6,766 bases of DNA. Source: Aquificaceae bacterium UBA2488. Its GTDB lineage: Bacteria; Aquificota; Aquificia; Aquificales; Aquificaceae. Of the stretch, positions 1 to 6,190 are shown one piece after another (position 1 is the stretch's first letter; the number at the start of each line of letters is the position of its first letter). The stretch covers positions 485 through 7,250 of the forward strand of contig DDOS01000112.1 of the NCBI GenBank assembly GCA_002341805.1. The letters are read 5' to 3'. The position numbers were made by a program, and so were the translations under genes. The notes beneath the pieces are model-generated. The model was not told the DNA's origin. It was given only the letters and a program-made list of their open reading frames with translations, and ran no database searches.

Positions 1-980
1 AATTAGAAGGGTGGGAAATGCCTTTTATAGAAAAGTTTGTGGAAGAAAACGAGTTAGAGCTTGCTTGTTTTTCCAATGAAACTATCGATAGTGTTAAGAT
101 ACCAGAGGATATAGATATATTAAGTGTATTTATATACTCAAAGATTACCAAGGAAGTTATTGACTCTTTACCAAATTTAAAACTTATAGCCACAAGATCC
201 ACTGGTTTTGACCATATAGACATAAGCTATGCAAAATCAAAAGGTATAATCATATGCAATGTCCCTTCTTATGGAGATGAGAGTGTGGCTGAGTATTCTA
301 TCATGCTAATGCTATCTTTAGCTAGAAAGCTAAGAGAGACTATAGAAAACACTGAAAAGGGTATATACAAAGCCTCTTCTTTAAGAGGTATAGAGCTACG
401 AGGTAAAACCCTTGGCATAATAGGAACAGGTAGGATTGGTGGAAGAGCTGCCACTTTGGCAAAATGTATGGGTATGAATGTAATATGCTGTGATGTAAAA
501 CCCAATCAAAAACTCATAGAAGAGGGTTTTAAATATTTACCTTTGGAGGAGCTTTTGGGAACATCTGATTTTGTAAGTCTTCATGTGCCATATTTACCAT
601 CCACTAACCATCTTATAAATATGGATAATATTAAGCTTTTTAAAAAAGGAAGCTTTTTGGTGAATACATCAAGGGGTAAGGTAGTAGAAACAGAGAGCAT
701 TATATATGGTCTTAGAAATCATATACTATCTGGTGCTGCTATAGATACCTTTGAATCTGAAGAGATTGTGATGGAAGAACACCTTATCTGGAAAGAAGAG
801 ATACCTGCTGATTCTCTCAAAAAGGCTCTTGAGATCACATATCTTATGAAACATCCAAACGTGATTATAACTCCCCACAATGCTTACAACACTCAAGAAG
901 GTCTTCAAATCATATTAGAAACTACCCTTGATAATATAAAATCCTTTTTACAGAATAGACTTAAGAATGTTGTGATGTAA
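1..980 (+). CDS. D-isomer-specific 2-hydroxyacid dehydrogenase (D-lactate dehydrogenase-like), probably 5'-partial
   Basis: A cytoplasmic NAD-dependent oxidoreductase that interconverts a 2-keto acid and a D-2-hydroxy acid, most likely pyruvate and D-lactate. Numbering from the ATG at 18 (320 residues): the nucleotide-binding motif GTGRIG is at 136-141, followed by an acidic residue (D159) at the end of the next strand, which favours NAD over NADP. The catalytic triad expected for the family is present as R219 (NTSRGK), E248 (DTFESE) and H287 (TPHNAY). The stretch of about 35 residues between E248 and H287 is typical of the D-lactate dehydrogenase branch. The frame stays open upstream of ATG 18 to the window edge (codons for L-E-G-W-E), and the Aquifex homologue as I recall it has about a dozen more N-terminal residues, so the real start probably lies outside the window. 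The purine-rich stretch before ATG 18 could mimic a ribosome site. The exact substrate is not determined by sequence. Confidence 0.9.
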   Translation, partial: LEGWEMPFIEKFVEENELELACFSNETIDSVKIPEDIDILSVFIYSKITKEVIDSLPNLKLIATRSTGFDHIDISYAKSKGIIICNVPSYGDESVAEYSIMLMLSLARKLRETIENTEKGIYKASSLRGIELRGKTLGIIGTGRIGGRAATLAKCMGMNVICCDVKPNQKLIEEGFKYLPLEELLGTSDFVSLHVPYLPSTNHLINMDNIKLFKKGSFLVNTSRGKVVETESIIYGLRNHILSGAAIDTFESEEIVMEEHLIWKEEIPADSLKKALEITYLMKHPNVIITPHNAYNTQEGLQIILETTLDNIKSFLQNRLKNVVM

Positions 981-983
981 ACA

Positions 984-1014
984 ATGACCCAGAATCCATA
1001 AAAATGTATATAAT
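984..1014 (+). promoter_or_regulatory. Putative promoter of the mce gene
   Basis: A perfect TATAAT hexamer lies at 1009-1014, exactly six bases before the GTG start codon at 1021. A weak -35 candidate, ATGACC (984-989, 4 of 6 matches to TTGACA), sits 19 bases upstream of it. With standard spacing, transcription would start on or next to the G of the GTG, giving a leaderless mRNA. This agrees with the lack of any Shine-Dalgarno sequence before the gene. The region is AT-rich, so a chance match is possible. Confidence 0.45.
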
Positions 1015-1020
1015 AATATT

Positions 1021-2592
1021 GTGAATTCTAAAAGTTTTAAACTGGGTGTTTTTGTGCTTATAAGTGCCATAGCTTTTGCTTTTATGGCGGTTAGTTTTAG
1101 TGGTATAAGATATTTCTTTGAGAAAGAAAATACCTATGAAGCTGTTCTAGATAACGTTCATGGTTTAAGCGTGGGGGCACAGGTAAGAGTAAATGGTGTA
1201 AAAGCAGGAAGGGTAAAGGATATAAAGTTTCAAAACGGTAAAGTTTTAGTGGTTTTTACTATAAAACAAGGTATACCCCTATACAAAGATGCGGAAGTTT
1301 CTATAGGTACATTGGGACTCATGGGAGATAAGTATGTGGATGTAGAAGAGGGGCATTCTATATACGGAGAGCTTCCTCCAAATAGCATGATAGAGAATAT
1401 AGGGGCTTCGTCCGACACAGGTACTCTTATCAAAAACTTAAACGATACCGCCAAAAACTTTTCGGTGGTGGCCTCGAACTTAGCAGACATTATATCCCAA
1501 AACAGAGATCAGATAGAGGGTATTATCCAAAATCTCGATGCTCTTACCAAAAACCTAAACAATGTAGTGGTTCAAAACCAACAAGCTCTAAAAGGTACCA
1601 TATCAAATCTTGACATGCTCACATATCAGTTAAATCTCACGCTTCCTCAGACTATAGTGGATATAGATAGAACCGCCAAAAACTTAGAACAGATCACAGG
1701 TCAAAATAAAGAGGACATAAGACAGCTTGTTTTAAATTTAAAAGCTCTATCAGAAAACTTAAAGGATCAAACCCCTATCTTGATGGCAAATCTTAATACT
1801 TTATCAGAAAACCTTAACACCTTAGTGGTATCAAATCAAAATGGTATCCATGAATCTATTCAAAATTTTAGTACTCTTAGTAAAAGCCTAAAACAAAGCT
1901 CTGATGAGTTGAATCAAGTCCTTGCTAAAATCAATAACGGTCAAGGTACCCTCGGCAGGCTTGTCAATGATAAAAGTTTGTATGTTAATGCCAATAACGC
2001 TTTATCCTCTTTCTCTGGACTTGGTAGGGTGGTTAAAAACTCAAATCTTTATGTAGGTGGTAGGTTTGAGCTATTCCCATCAGGTCAATCTAAAGGTATT
2101 TTATCCTTGAAGCTTCAACCTAACAACAAATCTTACTATCTTTTTGAGATTGTGGGCAATTCTATGGCTCATATGACTACCCAATATGTAAACTATCAAC
2201 CCCAGACGATATATGAATACAAACCTCAATACACTTTAGAGTATGCGAGTATTTTCAACGATCCATTCTTTAGACCAGGTAAATCTCAGTTTGTAATAAG
2301 AGGTGGTTTAAAAGAATCCACTGGTGCAGTAGGTCTTGATTATGTTTATAACAATAGGCTAACATTTACATCGGATTTATGGAATTTTAACAGACATGTT
2401 TATCCTACGATGCCAAATTTAGAGCCTGATCTTCAAATAGGTGCTACTTATCAAGTGTTTGGACCATTGTTTATAAGAGGTGGCGTGACAGATATATTAA
2501 ACTCGCAGCTAAGAGGTGGATTCATAGGAGCTGGCCTTGTGTTTACAGACAACGATTTGAAATATCTACTTGGTGCTATAAAGCTCCCTTAA
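1021..2592 (+). CDS. MCE/MlaD family protein with helical repeats and a beta-rich outer-membrane-like C-terminal domain
   Basis: Predicted substrate-binding and tunnel component of an MCE (Mla-type) lipid transport system, anchored in the inner membrane and reaching into the periplasm. The single membrane segment is at about residues 8-28, the MCE domain at about 37-112 (with VNGVKAGRV at 57-65 and LGLMGDKYVDV at 98-108). A helical region rich in N, L, Q and S (about 132-305) contains repeated units. NNGQGTLGRLVND (305-317) is a block often seen in long MlaD-like proteins. Residues 341-523 alternate polar and hydrophobic residues in about ten short strands and end FTDNDLKYLLGAIKLP, a type of ending I recall from long MCE proteins of Deltaproteobacteria and Aquificota. 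Classic MlaD has under 200 residues, so this is a long fusion. GTG is the only usual start codon between the upstream in-frame stop (985-987) and the conserved N-terminus. No MlaE or MlaF partner is in the window. Family membership is secure; the barrel nature of the C-terminus is inferred. Confidence 0.9.
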   Translation: MNSKSFKLGVFVLISAIAFAFMAVSFSGIRYFFEKENTYEAVLDNVHGLSVGAQVRVNGVKAGRVKDIKFQNGKVLVVFTIKQGIPLYKDAEVSIGTLGLMGDKYVDVEEGHSIYGELPPNSMIENIGASSDTGTLIKNLNDTAKNFSVVASNLADIISQNRDQIEGIIQNLDALTKNLNNVVVQNQQALKGTISNLDMLTYQLNLTLPQTIVDIDRTAKNLEQITGQNKEDIRQLVLNLKALSENLKDQTPILMANLNTLSENLNTLVVSNQNGIHESIQNFSTLSKSLKQSSDELNQVLAKINNGQGTLGRLVNDKSLYVNANNALSSFSGLGRVVKNSNLYVGGRFELFPSGQSKGILSLKLQPNNKSYYLFEIVGNSMAHMTTQYVNYQPQTIYEYKPQYTLEYASIFNDPFFRPGKSQFVIRGGLKESTGAVGLDYVYNNRLTFTSDLWNFNRHVYPTMPNLEPDLQIGATYQVFGPLFIRGGVTDILNSQLRGGFIGAGLVFTDNDLKYLLGAIKLP

Positions 2593-3976
2593 AATCTTTC
2601 AATACATCTTCTAAGATGAGTTTTGCAGGATCTTCTTTTGGAATTAAAAGCTCTTCTAATTTTTTGAGAGTTTCTATACGCTTATCATACATAATATCCT
2701 TAACCTTGTTTTGTTTGCTTTTAATAAGATTATCTATTGTATTTTCAAAAGCTTCAAAAGAGTCTATGATGTAAGCGTATTCTATAGCCAATTTACCTAT
2801 TTGATTTAAATCCTGATGGTCTTTAGAATCAAAGAATATTAAAGGTTTCATAGTGGCTATAGGATATTCTATCAAGAAAGAAAGTCCATCTGTTAACAGG
2901 GTATCTGATTTTTTAAATATCTCAAAATAATCTCCACCTTCATAAATCTCTACATTTGGCAAATAAGATAGCTCTTTTACAAAATCATCGTATTTTTCTT
3001 TATACATAATCTCATGTTCATGCAAAGCTCTTCTTAGGAAAGGATGTGGTTTATAGATGAGCTTGATATCTTGCCTTCTTTTAATAAATGCAAACATATC
3101 TTTGTATATTTTATGAAAAACTCCAAAACCAAGCCATCTTCTTGCTATGCTGTGATGGGGTGCCCATATAAGGTTAAATGTATATGAGGGGGTTTCATAT
3201 GTGATGCTTTCCCTTAGGGTTTTTAGTTTGTAAAGTTTTGAGCTTCCTACTACTTTTACATTTCTGGCTTTTAATATCTCATACTTTTTAAAATACTGTT
3301 TATCAAGCTCTGTCTGAGCGTATATCCTGTAAGTGAGGTTGTGAACATAGGAGTTAAAATGCAAATCATCTTTTTCTGGTTTAAAATACTCTACAAGTGT
3401 TATAGGATAGTAGGGCACATACAAAATTTTAGCAAACATCAAATAAGGGACTTTTAGAGCAAGTGGCCTATCATCATCCCAAGGGCTTTGGATAAATATA
3501 TAATCTGGGTTTAAGCTAAGGATTATATCAAGAGCGTAATAAGAATTTTCCATATCGATAGTAATATGTTCTATGCCTTTTTTAGTAAGTTCATAAGAAG
3601 CCTCTTTTGCTCCTGAAAGTATCATGGGGTCTTTAAAGTGGTTGTTTATTACGATGATATCTGTGTTTACTTCATCATAGTCTTTAAATGTGTTATATAT
3701 ATCTTCTATATTGTAAAAAGCCTGAATATGATGCACTAAAAATATTACCTTTGGCTTAGTGTTTGATCTTATTTTTCTTGATATTGTATAAACGCCCTGC
3801 TGAAGCGTATGAAAATTTTGATAGCTTTGAAAAAACAAATCATTTTTTAGCTTTTCTATATTGCCTACAGTATACATTTCAAGATTGTTAAGCCTTTCTA
3901 TAATGGCTTTTTGATTTATTATTATCTCTTGAAGTTGTGTACTTAGAAATCTTAAATCTATTGACTCATCATCCAT
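2576..3976 (-). CDS. CDP-glycerol glycerophosphotransferase-like / GT-B family protein with N-terminal coiled coil
   Basis: A 466-residue protein, probably a cytoplasmic or membrane-associated transferase that uses an activated sugar or CDP-glycerol to build a surface polymer. The C-terminal half has features of the glycerophosphotransferase (TagF/TagB-like) GT-B fold: WAPHHS at 271-276, YKPHP at 308-312, and SDTLLTDGLSFLIEYP at 357-372, the counterpart of the family's SDxLITDYSS segment. The N-terminal Rossmann-like half begins near residue 75 (KPKVIFLVHHI). Residues 10-70 form a predicted amphipathic helix or coiled coil rich in I, L, E and N, which is not part of the catalytic fold. There is no signal peptide or clear membrane span. 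It is transcribed convergently to mce, and its last codons overlap the mce stop by 17 bases. No other polymer-synthesis genes are nearby, so donor and acceptor are unknown. It could instead be a plain glycosyltransferase. The ATG at 3976 is preferred because a TATAAT element lies just upstream. Confidence 0.75.
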   Translation of the reverse strand: MDDESIDLRFLSTQLQEIIINQKAIIERLNNLEMYTVGNIEKLKNDLFFQSYQNFHTLQQGVYTISRKIRSNTKPKVIFLVHHIQAFYNIEDIYNTFKDYDEVNTDIIVINNHFKDPMILSGAKEASYELTKKGIEHITIDMENSYYALDIILSLNPDYIFIQSPWDDDRPLALKVPYLMFAKILYVPYYPITLVEYFKPEKDDLHFNSYVHNLTYRIYAQTELDKQYFKKYEILKARNVKVVGSSKLYKLKTLRESITYETPSYTFNLIWAPHHSIARRWLGFGVFHKIYKDMFAFIKRRQDIKLIYKPHPFLRRALHEHEIMYKEKYDDFVKELSYLPNVEIYEGGDYFEIFKKSDTLLTDGLSFLIEYPIATMKPLIFFDSKDHQDLNQIGKLAIEYAYIIDSFEAFENTIDNLIKSKQNKVKDIMYDKRIETLKKLEELLIPKEDPAKLILEDVLKDFKGAL

Positions 3977-3982
3977 AGTCTT

Positions 3983-3991
3983 ATTATATCA
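3983..3991 (-). promoter_or_regulatory. Putative extended -10 promoter of the glycerophosphotransferase-like gene
   Basis: Read on the minus strand, this is TGATATAAT, a perfect TGn-TATAAT extended -10 element. Six bases (AAGACT) separate it from the ATG at 3976, the same spacing as at the mce start. I see no good -35 hexamer, which an extended -10 can compensate for. Transcription would start at or next to the A of the ATG, giving a leaderless message. Confidence 0.5.
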
Positions 3992-4013
3992 ATCAAATAT
4001 AAAGAAAATATAA

Positions 4014-4035
4014 ATCTTAATAAAGTCTTAACAAA
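4014..4035 (+). promoter_or_regulatory. Tandem 11-bp direct repeat, candidate response-regulator (PhoB/PhoP-like) binding box
   Basis: Two adjacent 11-base units, ATCTTAATAAA (4014-4024) and GTCTTAACAAA (4025-4035), match at 9 of 11 positions. The embedded hexamers TTAATA and TTAACA are 11 bp apart, which is the layout of boxes bound by OmpR/PhoB-family dimers. Both hexamers also fit the TT(A/C/T)A(C/T)A consensus of the Bacillus PhoP box as I recall it. The repeat ends 5 bases before a -10-like TATACT and covers the -35 region, where a class II activator would bind. The regulator is unknown, and AT-rich chance similarity cannot be excluded. Confidence 0.4.
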
Positions 4036-4040
4036 AACCA

Positions 4041-4046
4041 TATACT
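4041..4046 (+). promoter_or_regulatory. Putative -10 element for the acyltransferase/transporter pair
   Basis: TATACT lies nine bases upstream of the ATG at 4056. The best -35 candidate, TTAATA (4017-4022), is 18 bases upstream and falls inside the tandem repeat. A start 6-8 bases downstream would give a leader of only 1-3 bases, and no Shine-Dalgarno sequence is visible before the ATG. Overlapping TATA-like words (4047-4055) make the exact hexamer uncertain. Confidence 0.35.
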
Positions 4047-4055
4047 ATATATAAA

Positions 4056-4811
4056 ATGATTGTTTTTAGAGTTTTGTTTTTTGCTCTGTTTAGTATTTTA
4101 TTTTTAACGATATCTTTTTTGGTGGATATAATTTTAAAAGACTCTAAGAAAAAAAGAAAAATATTTATAAAAAATGCTTCTATCTTTGCTAAGATTTGTT
4201 TAAAGGCTTTTAATATAAAAATAAACATAAAAGGGGATTTTGATAAGAGTACAAACTATGTCATAGCTCCAAATCATCTATCTTATTTGGATATAATAAT
4301 ACTAATGAGTTATTTTGAAGCGGTATTTTTATCTACAGATGAGGTTAAAAGCACAAAGGTATTTGGAAAAATTGCGGAGTATGGGGGAGCTATTTTCATA
4401 GATAGGACTAAGAAAACAGATGTAGGTTTAAAATCCAAATACATTGAGGATATACTAAAAGATGGGTCTAATATGGTGATATTCTTTGAAGGAACTAATT
4501 CGGATGGTTCTTGTGTATTGCCTTTTAAAAGCTCATTTTTTGAGCCTATAATAAAAGCTCAAAAACCCATACTACCAGTTTGCATAAAATATTTAAAAGT
4601 AAATGATGAAGATATAAACTCCTCCAACAAAGATTTGATATTCTATTATGGAGATATGAAGCTTTTTAATCACCTTATTGGTTTTTTGACAAAGGTAAGA
4701 AGCTTAGAAGTTAGTATAGAGATACTTTCTCCTTCACAAACTCAGTTTTTTGATAGAAAGACTATATCAAAGACGATTCATAAAGAGATATCGGCTAAAT
4801 ATTATGAATAA
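4056..4811 (+). CDS. PlsC-type 1-acyl-sn-glycerol-3-phosphate acyltransferase family protein
   Basis: A 251-residue membrane-bound acyltransferase, probably acylating lysophosphatidic acid or another lysophospholipid at the cytoplasmic face of the inner membrane. A hydrophobic N-terminal segment (about 2-27) is followed by a basic cluster (KKKRK, 31-35). All four PlsC motifs are visible: NHLSYLD (73-79, the catalytic NHx4D with H74 and D79), FIDR (114-117), FEGTNSDG (144-151) with downstream PFKSSFF (156-162), and PVCIKY (174-179). Length is normal for PlsC (about 240-260). The stop TAA overlaps the start of the downstream MFS gene (ATGAATAA), so the two are almost certainly cotranscribed and probably translationally coupled. 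It is divergent from the glycerophosphotransferase-like gene, with a 79-base shared control region. Family assignment is firm; whether it is the main phosphatidic acid synthase or a lysophospholipid or lipid A-type acyltransferase is open, so no symbol is given. Confidence 0.88.
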   Translation: MIVFRVLFFALFSILFLTISFLVDIILKDSKKKRKIFIKNASIFAKICLKAFNIKINIKGDFDKSTNYVIAPNHLSYLDIIILMSYFEAVFLSTDEVKSTKVFGKIAEYGGAIFIDRTKKTDVGLKSKYIEDILKDGSNMVIFFEGTNSDGSCVLPFKSSFFEPIIKAQKPILPVCIKYLKVNDEDINSSNKDLIFYYGDMKLFNHLIGFLTKVRSLEVSIEILSPSQTQFFDRKTISKTIHKEISAKYYE

Positions 4812-6168
4812 TCCATTCTCTCATATAGATAATCTTGGTTTTAACAAATATCATTTTAAAAACCTAATAGTATCTGCGATGGGTACTTTTACAGATGGAT
4901 ATGACCTTACTGCTCTTGGACTTGTGCTTCCTTTTGTATTATCTTCTTTTGGTATACACTCTATAAATTCTAAAGAAGGTATATTTTGGGCTACATGGCT
5001 AAATGCAATCCCTATATTTGGGTTTTTTGCGGGTGCCCCTGTTTTTGGGGTTTTATCCAACAAAGGTCGTAAAAAGCTATATGGTATAGATGTATTTTTG
5101 ATGGGGCTTGGGGCTTTTTTACAGATATTTGCAAATTCTTTAGAGACGCTTGCTTTATTTAGATTTATAATGGGTATTGGCCTTGGGGCAGATTATGTAT
5201 TATCTCCTATGATACTTGGGGAAACCACCAGTGTAAAATATAGAGGAAGATTATTAGGTATCGGCTTTGGTGGTTTTTGGCTTTTGGGGTCATTGATATC
5301 AAGTTTTGTAGCCATTATTTTAAAGCATTTTTTAGATATACATATAATATCTCAAGAGTTATACTGGAAATTGGTGCTTGGGCTTGGTTTTGTACCTCCT
5401 ATAAGCATACTTTATTTAAGAAGAAAAATGCCAGAGACTCCAAGGTTTATAGCAAGGATCTTGGGGGATGAAAAATCTTTTAAAGAGCTTGTTTATGATA
5501 TAGCCAAAAAAGATATTGATATTAAAAGCCTAAAAGAAGAAAGAAATACTTTGGAGCTTTTAAAAAAATATTGGTTTTATATAATACTTGGAGCTTTTTT
5601 GTGGTTTTTGTTTGATATACCTGCTTATGGGCAGAGCTTTTTCATCTCTTATATCTCTAATATAATAAAATTTAACAATCCACCTCTTTTACAAGCCATA
5701 AGCATAGGTTTTACCTTTGTGGGGGCTATATACTTTTGGTATCTATATCCAAAATTTGGTTCTAAGATTATGCAAAGTATAGGATTTTTGGGTATGGGGT
5801 TTATATTTGGTATATTTGCTTTTATGATAGAATTTCATATCATAAATGTGTTTTATGGTATAGTGCTTTTTGGATTATCAAAATATTTTAGTCAGATAGG
5901 ACCCGGTTCTATAGTGGCGGTTGGAGCTTATGGAGTGGAGCTTGTGCCTACTAAAATAAGAGGTATAGCAAGTGCTATAAACACTATAGGCGGAAGAATA
6001 GGGGTTTTGGTTTCTACGTTTTTACTACCTAAAATGCTATCAACAGGCGGTGAAAAAGCTTATTATTTTATGATGATAATAGCTATACTGGGTGGGGTTA
6101 TTACAATTGTTTTCTCTCCAGAGACTGCTAATAGAGGTTTGGAAGAAATCACCAATGAGCTTTCATAG
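4804..6168 (+). CDS. MFS transporter, sugar-porter/phosphate:H+ symporter-like
   Basis: A 454-residue inner-membrane secondary transporter with about 12 hydrophobic segments: six between about 20 and 206, a cytoplasmic loop at 207-255, and six between 257 and 438. Typical sugar-porter/PHS signatures are present: TFTDGYDL (28-35) in helix 1, GIGLGADYVLSPMILGE (124-140) in helix 4, PETPR (210-214) after helix 6, WFLFDIPAYGQSFF (267-280) in helix 7, and SPETANRGLEEI (438-449) at the end. The helix 2-3 loop GVLSNKGRKK (82-91) is a degenerate form of the MFS GxxxDRxGRR motif, with Asn at the Asp position and one residue fewer. The combination resembles phosphate:H+ symporters, but two expected phosphate ligands appear replaced, so the substrate is uncertain. 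The ATG at 4804 was chosen over an upstream in-frame TTG at 4750, because it precedes the conserved N-terminus and gives an 8-base overlap with the acyltransferase stop. Confidence 0.88.
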   Translation: MNNPFSHIDNLGFNKYHFKNLIVSAMGTFTDGYDLTALGLVLPFVLSSFGIHSINSKEGIFWATWLNAIPIFGFFAGAPVFGVLSNKGRKKLYGIDVFLMGLGAFLQIFANSLETLALFRFIMGIGLGADYVLSPMILGETTSVKYRGRLLGIGFGGFWLLGSLISSFVAIILKHFLDIHIISQELYWKLVLGLGFVPPISILYLRRKMPETPRFIARILGDEKSFKELVYDIAKKDIDIKSLKEERNTLELLKKYWFYIILGAFLWFLFDIPAYGQSFFISYISNIIKFNNPPLLQAISIGFTFVGAIYFWYLYPKFGSKIMQSIGFLGMGFIFGIFAFMIEFHIINVFYGIVLFGLSKYFSQIGPGSIVAVGAYGVELVPTKIRGIASAINTIGGRIGVLVSTFLLPKMLSTGGEKAYYFMMIIAILGGVITIVFSPETANRGLEEITNELS

Positions 6169-6175
6169 ATTTTGA

Positions 6176-6184
6176 TAAAATAAT
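6176..6184 (+). promoter_or_regulatory. Possible -10 region upstream of murC
   Basis: Two overlapping TATAAT-like hexamers occur just before the murC ATG: TAAAAT (6176-6181, nine bases before the ATG) and AATAAT (6179-6184, six bases before). Both match 5 of 6 positions. No convincing -35 is seen, and no Shine-Dalgarno sequence precedes the start. murC may alternatively be read through from the acyltransferase/transporter operon, since the gap is only 22 bases. Confidence 0.25.
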
Positions 6185-6190
6185 ATCTAC

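Noticed and set aside
269..505. 78-codon open frame on the minus strand
   Set aside because: Lies wholly inside the dehydrogenase gene, has no family-like motifs, and is opposite its well-conserved NAD-binding region.
726..908. 60-codon open frame on the minus strand
   Set aside because: Antisense to the catalytic C-terminal part of the dehydrogenase gene; no recognisable features.
981..1020. Intrinsic terminator between the dehydrogenase and mce genes
   Set aside because: No GC-rich stem and no T run in these 40 bases.
1230..1490. 86-codon open frame on the minus strand
   Set aside because: Antisense to the MCE domain and the start of the stalk; no recognisable features.
2605..2618. Inverted repeat CATCTTCTAAGATG followed by a short T run, as a terminator for mce
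   Set aside because: The stem is only 5-6 AT-rich base pairs with a 2-4 base loop, followed by only four T residues, and it lies within the convergent coding sequence. Too weak to call.
3977..3983. AGTCTTA near the minus-strand start as a third copy of the tandem repeat
   Set aside because: Matches only the first 6 bases of the 11-base unit, and its 47-base distance is not in phase with the other two units.
4028..4228. 66-codon hydrophobic open frame on the minus strand
   Set aside because: Antisense to the N-terminal membrane segment of the acyltransferase; its hydrophobicity and K/F/I richness reflect the AT-rich complement.
4750..4803. N-terminal extension of the transporter to a TTG start
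   Set aside because: The extra 18 residues are basic and unconserved-looking, and overlap the acyltransferase by 62 bases. ATG 4804 gives a normal length and a tight overlap.
4851..5063. 70-codon open frame on the minus strand
   Set aside because: Antisense to the conserved helix 1-2 region of the transporter.
5277..5471. 64-codon open frame on the plus strand
   Set aside because: Out-of-frame shadow inside the transporter gene, with no ribosome site or family features.
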